Positions 44,800 through 52,885 of a DNA stretch of 64,000 nucleotides are shown here, in pieces; the stretch's first letter is position 1, and every line of letters starts with the position of its first letter. A program made the position numbers and the translations under genes. The notes under the pieces were generated by a model, which was not told the origin of the DNA, did not search any database, and saw nothing but the letters and a program-made list of their open reading frames with translations. Location: assembly GCA_003164135.1 (NCBI GenBank), contig PLSD01000028.1:102498-166497 (forward strand), written 5' to 3'. The DNA is from Acetobacteraceae bacterium (GTDB taxonomy: Bacteria > Pseudomonadota > Alphaproteobacteria > Acetobacterales > Acetobacteraceae).

Positions 44800-44980
44800 A
44801 AAGACGTGGATACCGGCGTTCGCCGGCATGATGGTGGGGGTGTGGGAGGGCCGGGGGAGATGCCAGCTTGCGCTAGCATGACGGTTGGGGCGGGGGGGGG
44901 TGTGACGGTGGGGATGTGGATGGGGTGATGGTGGGGAGAAGGAAGGCGTGGATGCCCCGCTTTCGCGGGGCATGACGGTG
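44800..44980. repeat. Three REP-like palindromic repeats
   Basis: Units at about 44806-44834, 44857-44884 and 44947-44978 have the pattern GGATRCC-N-GG-CATGAYGG. Two form strong stems (CCGGCG-TT-CGCCGG and GCCCCGC-TTT-GCGGGGC). On the minus strand the first reads IMPANAGIH, the familiar translation of a palindromic repeat dispersed in many proteobacteria. They sit between the msrA fragment and intact msrA. Confidence 0.8.
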
Positions 44981-45001
44981 GGGGATGGGGGTGGGTTGGG
45001 G

Positions 45002-45541
45002 TTAGGCGGGTTTGCGGAGGCGGGCGGAGAAGAGTTTGCGGAGTTTGGTGATTTTTGGGGTGATGACGGCGTTGCAGTAGCCGGAATAGGGGTTGCGGGC
45101 GAAGTATTGGTCGTGCTCGGGCTCGGCGCGGTAGAATTTGGGGGCGGGGGAGAGTTCGGTGACGATTTTTTGGCCCCAGGCGCCGGAGGATTCGAATTCG
45201 GCGATGATTTTTTCGGCTGACAGTTTTTGGGCGGGGGATTCGTAGAAGATGACGGAGCGGTACTGGGTGCCGATGTCCGCGCCCTGGCGGTTGAGGGTGG
45301 TGGGGTCGTGGATGGTGAAGAAGACTCGGAGGAGGTCCTCGTAGGGGAGGATTGCGGGGCGATAAGTGACTTGCACGACTTCGGCGTGGCCGGTGGTGCC
45401 GGTGCAGATTTGGCGGTAGCTAGGGTTTTCGAGGTGGCCGCCGGCGTAACCAGATTGGACGGCGGTGACGCCGGAGAGCTCGGTGAAGGCGGCTTCGGTG
45501 CACCAGAAGCAGCCGCCGCCCAGGATTGCAGTCTCGGTCAT
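45002..45541 (-). CDS. msrA: Peptide-methionine (S)-S-oxide reductase MsrA
   Basis: The 179-aa enzyme reduces Met-S-sulfoxide in proteins. The catalytic Cys lies in [43 protein letters not shown] and [27 protein letters not shown] are all conserved. [10 protein letters not shown] supplies the recycling Cys. The length is normal. The start overlaps the EVE gene stop by 4 bp, which suggests an EVE-msrA operon. A 3'-end duplicate lies downstream. Confidence 0.97.
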   Translation of the reverse strand: MTETAILGGGCFWCTEAAFTELSGVTAVQSGYAGGHLENPSYRQICTGTTGHAEVVQVTYRPAILPYEDLLRVFFTIHDPTTLNRQGADIGTQYRSVIFYESPAQKLSAEKIIAEFESSGAWGQKIVTELSPAPKFYRAEPEHDQYFARNPYSGYCNAVITPKITKLRKLFSARLRKPA

Positions 45542-45951
45542 TTAACACCTCCCAAAGCACAGAGTTGCGCCCAGTGCTCGGCGCTCACCGGGGCGACGGA
45601 GAGACGGGAGAGACGGACCAGGGCGAGGTCCTTAAACCTGGGGTCGGATTTGATGGTTGCAAGGGAGACCGGGTGGGGGAGCGGTTTGACGGCCTGCATG
45701 TCGACGCAGACCCAGCCGCCGCTCTCGGCCGTGGGGTCGGGGTAGGCCTCGGTGGCGACTTTGACGATGCCGACGATCTCCTTGCCCACGTTGGAGTGGT
45801 AGAAAAAGGCCAGGTCGCCCTTTTTCATGGCTTTCAGGTTGAGCTTGGCGCTGTGGTTGCGCACGCCGGTCCAGGGTTCCACGCGGTTTTGGACCTGCTG
45901 GTCCCAGGAGAAGGCGTCGGGTTCGGATTTTACCAGCCAATAGTTTGTCAT
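45538..45951 (-). CDS. EVE domain protein
   Basis: The 137-aa protein starts MTNYWLVKSEPDAFSW, the family hallmark. RVEPWTGVRNHSAKLNLKAMKKGDLAFFYHSNVGKEIVGIVKVATEAYPDP follows, and a GGWVCVDMQ strand and RLSVAPVS end complete the PUA-like fold. EVE domains read modified bases in DNA or RNA; stand-alone bacterial members are thought to bind modified nucleotides. It is the first gene of the pair with msrA. Confidence 0.94.
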   Translation of the reverse strand: MTNYWLVKSEPDAFSWDQQVQNRVEPWTGVRNHSAKLNLKAMKKGDLAFFYHSNVGKEIVGIVKVATEAYPDPTAESGGWVCVDMQAVKPLPHPVSLATIKSDPRFKDLALVRLSRLSVAPVSAEHWAQLCALGGVK

Positions 45952-46015
45952 GGGGGGAGATTATACGGAATCCGTGCGGCTTCAAATCCGGGCGGCAGTA
46001 GCCTATTAGGTAGGC

Positions 46016-46792
46016 ATGAGTGAAAATACTTTGACGGCCGGCCGCATGAGCAAGACCGGGGCCTGGTTGCATTATTTCGCCAATCCGGGGCGGTTTTTGC
46101 GGTTTGTGCGCCCTGCCCTGCCCTGGGCGGCGGCGGTTTCCATGGCGCTGACGGTGGCGGGCTTAGTGTGGGGCTATGTGTTTGCGCCGGCGGACTGGGA
46201 GCAAGGGGACGCGGCGCGGATTATGTACGTGCATGTGCCGGCGGCTTGGGTGGCGATGTCCGGCTATGCCATGCTGGCGGGGGTTTCGTTTTTTTCGGTG
46301 GTGTGGCGGCATCCGCTGGCGGATCTGGCTGCGGAGGAGATTGGGCCCGTGGGGGCCGGGTTTACGTTTGTGTGCCTGGTGTCGGGCTCGCTTTGGGGCA
46401 AGCCGATGTGGGGGGCGTATTGGGTTTGGGATGCGCGGCTGACCTCGGTGCTGGTGCTGTTCTTTTTGTACCTGGGGCATATCGCGCTGATACGGGCGTT
46501 TGATAACCCGGCGCATGGGTACCGGGCGGCGGCGATTTTGGCGCTGGTGGGGGCGATTAATCTGCCGATTATCGTGTTCTCGGTGCAGTGGTGGAATACG
46601 CTGCATCAGGGCAATACGATTTCGGTTTCCGGCGGGGCGAAGATTTATATCACCATGCTGTATCCGCTGCTGGTGGCGACGCTGGGGTTTTATTTGAGCT
46701 TTTTGACGCTGGTGTGCGCGCGGATGTGTGCCGCGATTATGGAGCGGCGGACGCGGACGCTGCTGGTGGCGGCGGCGGAGCGCGGGGCATGA
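46016..46792 (+). CDS. ccmC: Haem exporter/handling protein CcmC
   Basis: The 258-aa protein has six helices and the WWD-type periplasmic loop SLWGKPMWGAYWVWDARLTSVLVL. His residues flank it in MYVHVPAAWVAM and later in NTLHQGNTI. CcmC loads haem onto CcmE in the periplasm with CcmD. The start is ATG; the initial 25 residues are cytoplasmic. It is the first gene of a seven-gene ccm operon with 1-4 bp overlaps throughout. Confidence 0.97.
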   Translation: MSENTLTAGRMSKTGAWLHYFANPGRFLRFVRPALPWAAAVSMALTVAGLVWGYVFAPADWEQGDAARIMYVHVPAAWVAMSGYAMLAGVSFFSVVWRHPLADLAAEEIGPVGAGFTFVCLVSGSLWGKPMWGAYWVWDARLTSVLVLFFLYLGHIALIRAFDNPAHGYRAAAILALVGAINLPIIVFSVQWWNTLHQGNTISVSGGAKIYITMLYPLLVATLGFYLSFLTLVCARMCAAIMERRTRTLLVAAAERGA

Positions 46793-46917
46793 AGTACGCG
46801 GGGTTTATCGACGGCAGCTACGGCGTGACGGTGGTGTTTTTGCTGGGCATTGGGTGGCTGACGTTTGCGCGCTACCGGCGGGCGGCGAAGCGGCTGCGCG
46901 CCGTGGAGACACGCTGA
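46789..46917 (+). CDS. ccmD: Haem exporter protein CcmD
   Basis: The gene is too short for the ORF track: 42 aa (MKYAGFIDGSYGVTVVFLLG...) with one membrane helix and a basic tail RYRRAAKRLRAVETR. It overlaps the ccmC stop by 4 bp (ATGA) and ends one base into ccmE. CcmD holds CcmC and CcmE together for release of holo-CcmE. Size, helix and position all fit. Confidence 0.9.
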   Translation: MKYAGFIDGSYGVTVVFLLGIGWLTFARYRRAAKRLRAVETR

Positions 46918-47423
46918 TGCGGGCTCCTAAGAAGCGGCGGTTGTATCTGGTGCTGGCGGTGGGGGTGTGTTTGAGCGCTGCAGTGGGGCTGTCGCTGGCG
47001 GCGTTTTCCTCGACGCTGACGTTTTTTTTGTCGCCGCGGGAAGTGGTGGCGAAGGGGCCGGCGGTGGGGTTGAGTTTTAGGCTGGGTGGGGTTGTGCAGG
47101 TGGGGACGGTGGCGACCGTGATTACGGCGGGGATTCCGGTGACGAGTTTCCGGGTGACGGATGGGCAGGCCTCGGTGCCCGTGGTGTTTAGCGGTGTGCT
47201 GCCGGATTTGTTCCGCGAGGGACAGGGCGTGGTGGCGATTGGCGCGATGAACGCGGATGGGCAGTTTGCGGCCGATGAGGTGCTGGCGAAGCATGGGTCA
47301 TCGTACATGCCGAAGGATGTTGAAGAGTCGCTGAAGGATGCGGGCAAGTGGAACCCGGCGTATGGGCCGCCGCCGGATGCGAGTACGTGGAATACCATGC
47401 AGGTGAAGGGGAGCGGCTCGTGA
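46917..47423 (+). CDS. ccmE: Cytochrome c-type biogenesis haem chaperone CcmE
   Basis: The 168-aa protein starts at the ATG at 46917, overlapping the ccmD stop by one base. An N-terminal anchor (LYLVLAVGVCLSAAVGLSLAAF) precedes the periplasmic OB-fold, which has FFLSPREVVAKG, FRLGGVVQVGT and VPVVFSGVLPDLFREGQGVVAIG. The haem-binding His is in the block VLAKHGSSYMPKDV, which also carries the Tyr typical of CcmE. It passes haem from CcmC to CcmF. Confidence 0.97.
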   Translation: MRAPKKRRLYLVLAVGVCLSAAVGLSLAAFSSTLTFFLSPREVVAKGPAVGLSFRLGGVVQVGTVATVITAGIPVTSFRVTDGQASVPVVFSGVLPDLFREGQGVVAIGAMNADGQFAADEVLAKHGSSYMPKDVEESLKDAGKWNPAYGPPPDASTWNTMQVKGSGS

Positions 47424-49384
47424 TACCGGAACTTGGGCATTTTGCGTTGGCGTTGGCGGTGGCTTTGGCGTTTGCGCAGGGGGTGATTGGGATTTTTGCG
47501 CCGGGGTTGCGCGATGCACGGGCGATGCGGGCGGCGCCGGCGTTGGCGTTGAGTCATTTTTTGGCGATTGGGGCGGCGTTCCTGGCGTTGATTTATGCGG
47601 GCGTGGTTTCTGATTTTACCGTGGAGAATGTGGCGGATTTTTCGTCGTCGATCGTGCCGCTGATGTACCGGATTTCGGGCACTTGGGGGAACCATGATGG
47701 GTCCATGGTGTTGTGGTGCTTTATATTGTCGCTGTGCGGGGCGACGGTGGCGGCGTTTGGGAGTGGGTTGCCGGCTTCGTTGCGGGCGCGGGTGCTGGGT
47801 GTGCTGGGGTTGGTTTCGGGCGGGTTTTTGTTGTTTACGCTGACGGTGTCTGATCCGTTTACCAGGCTGTGGCCGCCGCCGCTGGATGGGGCGGGGGTGA
47901 ATCCGATTTTGCAGGACCCTGGTTTGGCGTTTCATCCGCCGGTTTTGTACACGGGGTATGTTGGGTTTTCGGTGGCGTTTGCGTTTGCGATCGCGGCGCT
48001 GATCGAGGGGCGGATTGATGCGGCTTGGGGGCGCTGGGTAAGGCCTTGGGCGCTGCTCTCGTGGTGCTTTTTGACGGCGGGAATCACGCTGGGAAGCTGG
48101 TGGAGTTATTATACGCTGGGCTGGGGCGGGTATTGGTTTTGGGACCCGGTGGAGAATGCGGCGCTGCTGCCGTGGCTGACGGGGACGGCGTTGTTGCATT
48201 GCGCGATTGTGGTGGAGAAGCGCGAGGCGTTGAAGGCGTGGACGGTGCTGTTGGCGATTGCGACGTTCTCGTTAAGTTTGTCCGGGACATTTTTGGTGCG
48301 GTCGGGGATTTTGAACTCGGTGCATTCGTTTGCCGCGGCGCCGGACCAGGGGTTGTTTATTCTGGCGTTGCTGGGGATCACGATTGGCGGGTCGCTGCTG
48401 TTGTTTGCGATTAGGGCACCGGTGCTGGCGGCGACGGGGATTTATGCGCCGTTGAGCCGTGAGAGCGCGCTGGTGTTGAATAATATATTTTTGTGCTCGA
48501 TTGCGGCGGTGGTGTTTACCGGGACGCTGTATCCGCCGTTTGTGAATTTGCTGTTTGGGGTTCAGCTTTCCATTGGGGCGCCGTTTTTTAACCAGGTGGT
48601 GCTGCCGCTGACGGGGCCAATTATTCTGGCGATGGGCGTGGGGCCGCTGCTGGCGTGGAAGCGGGCGGCGTTGCTGCCGGTGTTGCAGCAGTTGTGGCTG
48701 GCGGCTGGCGTGGCGCTGGTGGTGTTTCTGGTGGTGGCGGCGGACCGGCATGTGATCGCGGCGATGGGGCTGGCGGGCGGCGTTTGGGTTGTGCTTGCGG
48801 CACTCACGGATATTGCGGGGCGGGTGCGGTTGTTCAGGGTATCGGCGGCTGGTTCGGTGGCGCGGTTGTTTGCGTTGCCGCGGGCGGCGATTGGCGCGAC
48901 GCTGGGGCATATTGGGTTTGGCGTGATGGTGCTGGGCATTGCCGGCATGACGCTGGCGACGCAGAAAGTGATTGTGCTGACACCGGGGCAGTCGACCGAA
49001 TTGGGCGGGTATACCTGGACGCTGAATGATATTCATGATGCGCCAGGGCCGAATTTTTCGCAGCGGGTGGCGGATGTTTCGTTGAGCGAAAATGGAGCGG
49101 TATTTTTGACGCTGCATCCGGCGCGGCGGTATTTTGCGGCGCAGAAGGTGGTGACGAATACGGCGGCGATTAAGACCAATGGGTTCCAGGATATTTACGC
49201 GGTGTTTGCCAGCGAACCGGCGGGCACGGGCGGGGCGGAGTTGCGGTTGAACCGGCATCCGCTGGCGCCTGAGATATGGCTGGGCGGGCTGATTATGGCG
49301 TTGGGGGGTGGGATTTCGCTCTCTGACAGAAGGCTGCGCGTTGGGGCGCCTTCCCGGAAAAAGCCGGCTGGGGCGGTGGCGTGA
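47420..49384 (+). CDS. ccmF: Haem lyase CcmF
   Basis: The 654-aa protein starts at the GTG at 47420, overlapping ccmE by 4 bp; the track start is 24 codons earlier. It has many hydrophobic segments. The WWD-type haem loop is GWGGYWFWDPVENAALLPWL, and TWGNHDGSMVLWCFIL, PPVLYTGYVGFS and GTFLVRSGILNSVHSFA are conserved. With CcmH it joins haem to apocytochrome c Cys residues. Confidence 0.97.
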   Translation: MIPELGHFALALAVALAFAQGVIGIFAPGLRDARAMRAAPALALSHFLAIGAAFLALIYAGVVSDFTVENVADFSSSIVPLMYRISGTWGNHDGSMVLWCFILSLCGATVAAFGSGLPASLRARVLGVLGLVSGGFLLFTLTVSDPFTRLWPPPLDGAGVNPILQDPGLAFHPPVLYTGYVGFSVAFAFAIAALIEGRIDAAWGRWVRPWALLSWCFLTAGITLGSWWSYYTLGWGGYWFWDPVENAALLPWLTGTALLHCAIVVEKREALKAWTVLLAIATFSLSLSGTFLVRSGILNSVHSFAAAPDQGLFILALLGITIGGSLLLFAIRAPVLAATGIYAPLSRESALVLNNIFLCSIAAVVFTGTLYPPFVNLLFGVQLSIGAPFFNQVVLPLTGPIILAMGVGPLLAWKRAALLPVLQQLWLAAGVALVVFLVVAADRHVIAAMGLAGGVWVVLAALTDIAGRVRLFRVSAAGSVARLFALPRAAIGATLGHIGFGVMVLGIAGMTLATQKVIVLTPGQSTELGGYTWTLNDIHDAPGPNFSQRVADVSLSENGAVFLTLHPARRYFAAQKVVTNTAAIKTNGFQDIYAVFASEPAGTGGAELRLNRHPLAPEIWLGGLIMALGGGISLSDRRLRVGAPSRKKPAGAVA

Positions 49385-49941
49385 TGTCGCCTTTGCGTAG
49401 ACGGTTGATGTTTGGGATTCCGCTGGCTGTGGTGGTGGTTGGCGGTGCGGGGTTTTATACGATTTTAAGGCGGATGCAGGAGAATGCTTATGATCCGCAT
49501 GCGCTGCCCTCGCCGTTGATTGGTAAGAAGCTGCCGGTGTTTGCGTTGCCGGGGGCCGATGGTGGACAGGGGTTTGCCAATACGGATTTGTTGAGCCTGC
49601 CCAAGCCGGTGCTGGTGAACTGGTTTGCCTCCTGGTGCGTGCCGTGTTTGCAGGAGGCGCCGATGCTGGCGAAACTTGCCAAGGCAGGGCTGGAGATTTG
49701 GGGGATTGCTTACCAGGACCAGCCGGGGGATTTGGCGAATTTTATTGCGGCGAACGGGAACCCTTATACGCGGCTGGCGGCGGATGCGTCCGGGCTGACG
49801 GCGATAAACTGGGGGGTTTATGGCGTGCCGGAGACGTATCTGGTGGACAGGACCGGGGTGGTGCGCTGGCGTTATGCGGGAGCGCTGACTGATGACGTGG
49901 TAAGCGGGACGTTGCAGCCATTGTTGCAGCAATACGCATGA
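49384..49941 (+). CDS. ccmG: Thiol:disulfide interchange protein CcmG (DsbE)
   Basis: The 185-aa protein starts at the ATG at 49384, sharing one base with the ccmF stop. It has an N-terminal membrane anchor (LMFGIPLAVVVVGGAGFYTI) and a thioredoxin fold with active site NWFASWCVPCLQEAPML. Further conserved parts are QDQPGDLANFIAANGNPY and GVYGVPETYLVDRTG. It keeps apocytochrome or CcmH cysteines reduced in the periplasm. Confidence 0.96.
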   Translation: MSPLRRRLMFGIPLAVVVVGGAGFYTILRRMQENAYDPHALPSPLIGKKLPVFALPGADGGQGFANTDLLSLPKPVLVNWFASWCVPCLQEAPMLAKLAKAGLEIWGIAYQDQPGDLANFIAANGNPYTRLAADASGLTAINWGVYGVPETYLVDRTGVVRWRYAGALTDDVVSGTLQPLLQQYA

Positions 49942-50381
49942 GAAAACTGGTATTTGTGCTGGCGTTGGTGCCCGTGCTGGCGTACGCGCAGGAGGTGACG
50001 CGCGATGGCGTGACGCTAAGCCAAGCGCAGGAGACGCGGGCGGAGGATATTGGCAGCCAGTTGCGCTGCCTGGTGTGCCAGAATGAAAGCATCGAGGGGT
50101 CATCAGCCGCTTTGGCGAAGCAGTTGCGGGTGATTATCCGCCAGCAGGTGGTGGCGGGGGATTCCAGCAAGAGCATTCTGGATTACATGGTGCAGCGCTA
50201 TGGGATTTTCGTGCTGCTGAAGCCGCCGTTCATGCCGCTGACATGGGCGTTGTATGCGTCGCCGTTTGTGGCGCTGCTGCTTGGGGTTTTTGGGTTTTGG
50301 ATGGCACGGCGCGGGAAGGTGGCGGCCCCTGCCCCGCTCTCTGACGCCGATGCCAAACGGCTGGATGAATTGTTGAAATGA
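49938..50381 (+). CDS. ccmH: Cytochrome c-type biogenesis protein CcmH (CycL)
   Basis: The 147-aa protein has a signal peptide (MRKLVFVLALVPVLAYAQ) and the redox motif LRCLVCQNESIEGSSAALAKQLR, which binds apocytochrome c disulfides. A C-terminal helix (LTWALYASPFVALLLGVFGFWMA) anchors it in the membrane. It overlaps ccmG and ccmI by 4 bp each. It is the short single-domain form, with the TPR domain encoded separately as ccmI. Confidence 0.96.
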   Translation: MRKLVFVLALVPVLAYAQEVTRDGVTLSQAQETRAEDIGSQLRCLVCQNESIEGSSAALAKQLRVIIRQQVVAGDSSKSILDYMVQRYGIFVLLKPPFMPLTWALYASPFVALLLGVFGFWMARRGKVAAPAPLSDADAKRLDELLK

Positions 50382-51004
50382 TATTTTTATGGATGCTGGG
50401 CCTGGCGGTGGTGTTGATGCTGCCGTTGCTGGTGGTGTTTGCGGGGCCACGGGGTTTGCAGGGGCGGCGCGAGGTGGCACTGGCGTTGCACAAGGCACAG
50501 TTGGATGAACTGGCGCGGGATTCGGCCGAGGGGCGGATTGGGCCGGCGGAATATAGTGCCGCGAAGCTGGAGGTGGAGCGGCGGTTGCTGGCCGCCGATG
50601 GGTTTGTGGAGCCGGTGTGGAATGGCAATGCGAAACTGCTGCTGATTGCGACCGTGCTGGCCGTACCTGTGGCGGGGTTTGCACTGTATCTGCCGGGCAG
50701 CACGCCGAACATACCATCGGAGCCGCACGCGCAGTGGCAGGCCAAGCAGGAGGCGGCGCAGGCGCAGTTGACGGTATTTATAGGCGAGTTACGGACCAGA
50801 CTGGCCACCGAGGATCCGAACTCAGCGGATGCCAGCCAGGGCGAGGCGTATCTGGGTGAGGCGCTGGCTGAGCAGGCCGGGGAAATTACACCCGAGGCGC
50901 TGGGGTATTTTAAGCAATCACTGGCCAATGCGCCGCAAAGTGCCTCCTGGCGGCCGTTGGATGAGCAGCGGATTGCCGAGGCGGCGCAGGCGGCTGCCCA
51001 ATAA
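50378..51004 (+). CDS. ccmI: Cytochrome c-type biogenesis protein CcmI (CycH), short form
   Basis: The 208-aa protein has a first helix (IFLWMLGLAVVLMLPLLVVFAG), then the conserved cytoplasmic stretch ALALHKAQLDELARDSAEGRIGPAEYSAAKLEVERRLL and a second helix (LLLIATVLAVPVAGFALYL). The C-terminal periplasmic part is only about 100 aa, shorter than the usual TPR domain. It presents apocytochrome c to the haem lyase. It closes the ccm operon. Confidence 0.9.
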   Translation: MIFLWMLGLAVVLMLPLLVVFAGPRGLQGRREVALALHKAQLDELARDSAEGRIGPAEYSAAKLEVERRLLAADGFVEPVWNGNAKLLLIATVLAVPVAGFALYLPGSTPNIPSEPHAQWQAKQEAAQAQLTVFIGELRTRLATEDPNSADASQGEAYLGEALAEQAGEITPEALGYFKQSLANAPQSASWRPLDEQRIAEAAQAAAQ

Positions 51005-51052
51005 TTAACGTGCGTGTCACTTGTGAAACCATTACATAACTCCCATGTTACA

Positions 51053-51202
51053 ATGATGAGAAACGAAGAAAAAACTCCCACGACCAAGCCGGAAGACAAG
51101 AAAACCGAGCCAAAGCTGGTGCCCGAGATTGGCGGACAGAAGGGGCCGGAGCCAACGCGCTATGGCGATTGGGAGAAGAACGGACGTTGTACGGACTTTT
51201 GA
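51053..51202 (+). CDS. DUF1674 protein (SDHAF4-like)
   Basis: The 49-aa protein starts at the ATG at 51053 or 51056; the track start is a GTG 13 codons upstream. A charged Lys/Glu-rich N-terminus leads to the family signature [25 protein letters not shown]. The eukaryotic relative SDHAF4 helps assemble succinate dehydrogenase; sdhE, another SDH factor, lies 5 kb away. The ribosome binding site is not evident. Confidence 0.9.
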   Translation: MMRNEEKTPTTKPEDKKTEPKLVPEIGGQKGPEPTRYGDWEKNGRCTDF

Positions 51203-51220
51203 AATTTAAGGATTTTTAAT

Positions 51221-51505
51221 ATGAGATATGTTCTTGGTGTGTTCATTGTGGCTGTCGTGGTGTTTTTTGCCGTACCCGTTTTTATGGGTGGCAATGCGAA
51301 TATCTGCCAGGGGCTGGAACAGTATAACGTGCGCACGTCGGCGGCCAATATCGCCGGTGGAACTACCGGGCCCGTTTATGGCGTGATTAACGGTGTTGGC
51401 CAATCGGTTGCGACCGGGCAGGCGACCACCACGACTGAGGCAAATGAGCACCCGAATACGCCGACCCCGATTAGCTGTGCCATTTCGTTCTGGAAGACGC
51501 TATAA
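51221..51505 (+). CDS. Small exported protein, unknown function
   Basis: The 94-aa protein has an N-terminal hydrophobic segment (RYVLGVFIVAVVVFFAVPVFMGG), which could be a signal peptide or anchor. A mature part of about 70 residues rich in Gly, Thr and Asn follows. It has two Cys (ICQGLE and ISCAISF) that may pair. It lies 18 bp after the DUF1674 gene. I do not recognise it. AAGG precedes the start. Confidence 0.6.
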   Translation: MRYVLGVFIVAVVVFFAVPVFMGGNANICQGLEQYNVRTSAANIAGGTTGPVYGVINGVGQSVATGQATTTTEANEHPNTPTPISCAISFWKTL

Positions 51506-51598
51506 CGGGGCGAGTGCCGGATAAGTTGCATGGTGTTAAGGCATACTATACGCAAGTTGCACTTATCCGCCTTGAACTTGCCACTCCCATGGGGAGAT

Positions 51599-52192
51599 AT
51601 GCCGTTGTTGCGATTTGATAGAGTTTTGATGCCGATGCGGCGGATTGTGTTGGCTGCGGCACTTGCGGCGTGTGGCCTCGGGCCTGCAGGCGCGGCGCAG
51701 GTGGCGGGTGTTACCTTGGCCGACACGACGACCGTGGGGACAACGCGGCTGGTGCTTAACGGGATTGGGTTGCGGACGTACTCGATGTTAAGCATCCATA
51801 TTTACGTCGCGGGTCTGTATTTGCAGCAGCCAAGTCACAATGGGGATGCTATCCTTGCCTCCCCCGGGATTAAGCTGGTGCAGATGCATTTTGTGCATGA
51901 TGTGGGCGCGGATTCCATGCGCGGGACGTGGCGCAAGGGGCTGACGCGAAATTGTGTGGCGCCTTGCGTGCTTTCGCAAACGTTGCTGACGCAGTTTTTG
52001 ACGGCGTTGCGGCCGGTGAAGGCGGGAGAGAATGTGACGCTGGTGTTCCGGCCGCAGGGCGCGGATGCTTATTACGATGGAAAACCCGTGGGGCACATTG
52101 CGGATGTGCAGTTTGCCAAACTGATGCTGGCGGTTTTTATTGGGCAGAACGCGGCCGTGCCGGCATTGAAGCAGGAACTGCTAGGGAATTAG
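51599..52192 (+). CDS. Chalcone isomerase-like secreted protein
   Basis: The predicted start at 51599 gives 197 aa, while the ATG at 51629 would start MPMRRIVLA. A signal peptide (RRIVLAAALAACGLGPAGAAQ) is followed by VAGVTLADTTTVGTTRLVLNGIGLRTYSMLSIHIYVAGLYL, the chalcone-isomerase-like opening. LVQMHFVHDVGADSMRGTWRKGL and VTLVFRPQGADAYYDGKPVGHIAD continue the fold. Bacterial members are not flavonoid enzymes; their role is unclear. The upstream 90 bp contain no clear control element. Confidence 0.85.
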   Translation: MPLLRFDRVLMPMRRIVLAAALAACGLGPAGAAQVAGVTLADTTTVGTTRLVLNGIGLRTYSMLSIHIYVAGLYLQQPSHNGDAILASPGIKLVQMHFVHDVGADSMRGTWRKGLTRNCVAPCVLSQTLLTQFLTALRPVKAGENVTLVFRPQGADAYYDGKPVGHIADVQFAKLMLAVFIGQNAAVPALKQELLGN

Positions 52193-52256
52193 CGGGATGA
52201 TGGGGGCGGTTAATCGCCCTGTGCCGGCCGCGGTTGTTTAACCGGGGGGAAGCGGA

Positions 52257-52802
52257 ATGGACGTCGTTACGTCAACCGAGGTTGTCCGGTTCTGGCGCAA
52301 TGCGGGGCCTGAGCGCTGGTTCGGCAAGGACGAAATTTTTGACCTGGGGATCAGGGGGCGGTTTCTGGCAGTGCACGAGGCGGCGGCGCGCGGTGAACTG
52401 GCGGGGTGGGAGGAAAGTGCCGAAAGCGCACTGGCGCTGGTGATTTTGCTCGACCAGTTTCCACGCAATATGTTTCGCGGCAGTGCGCATGCCTTTGCGA
52501 CCGACGGCGTGGCGCGGGGCGTGGCTGGGCGGGCGATTGCGCGCGGGTTTGATGCGGCGACCGAGGTGTTGATGCGGCCGTTTTTTTATCTGCCGTTCAT
52601 GCATTCCGAGGCGTTAGCGGACCAGGAGCGTGCGGTGCAGCTTTATACGGCGCTGGGTGATGCGGAGTTGTTGAAATATACGGTGATGCACCGGGATATT
52701 ATTGCGCGGTTTGGGCGCTTTCCGCATCGGAATGGGGCGATGGGACGGGAGACGACGGCCGAGGAGCGGGCGTTTTTGGAGGCGGGTGGGTTTGCGGGGT
52801 GA
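52257..52802 (+). CDS. DUF924 family protein
   Basis: The 181-aa alpha-helical protein begins TSTEVVRFWRNAGPERWFGKDEIFD. ALALVILLDQFPRNMFRGSAHAFATD is the strongest family block, followed by FFYLPFMHSEALADQERAVQLY and FGRFPHRN. The function is unknown; the fold is TPR-like. It has a GGGGGAA-type site before the ATG and faces the convergent mfd gene. Confidence 0.9.
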   Translation: MDVVTSTEVVRFWRNAGPERWFGKDEIFDLGIRGRFLAVHEAAARGELAGWEESAESALALVILLDQFPRNMFRGSAHAFATDGVARGVAGRAIARGFDAATEVLMRPFFYLPFMHSEALADQERAVQLYTALGDAELLKYTVMHRDIIARFGRFPHRNGAMGRETTAEERAFLEAGGFAG

Positions 52803-52853
52803 TGGAAGCGGGCCACGCTGCGCTCACCCCTCCTACCGGGGCTGAAGCCAAAA

Positions 52854-52885
52854 TGGCGGATTACGCGACGCTCATCCGCCCTACG
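52854..52885. repeat. REP-like palindromic repeat at the mfd 3' end
   Basis: TGGCGGATTACGCGACGCTCATCCGCC-CTACG has arms GGCGGAT/ATCCGCC and matches the common proteobacterial palindrome with GGCGGAT arms and a CTACG tail. The tail supplies the mfd stop codon (reverse of CTA at 52881). It may form a hairpin protecting or ending the convergent transcripts. Confidence 0.75.

Noticed and set aside
46805-48199. 464-aa minus-strand ORF
   Set aside because: It is antisense to ccmE and ccmF with an Arg/Gln/Pro-biased composition.
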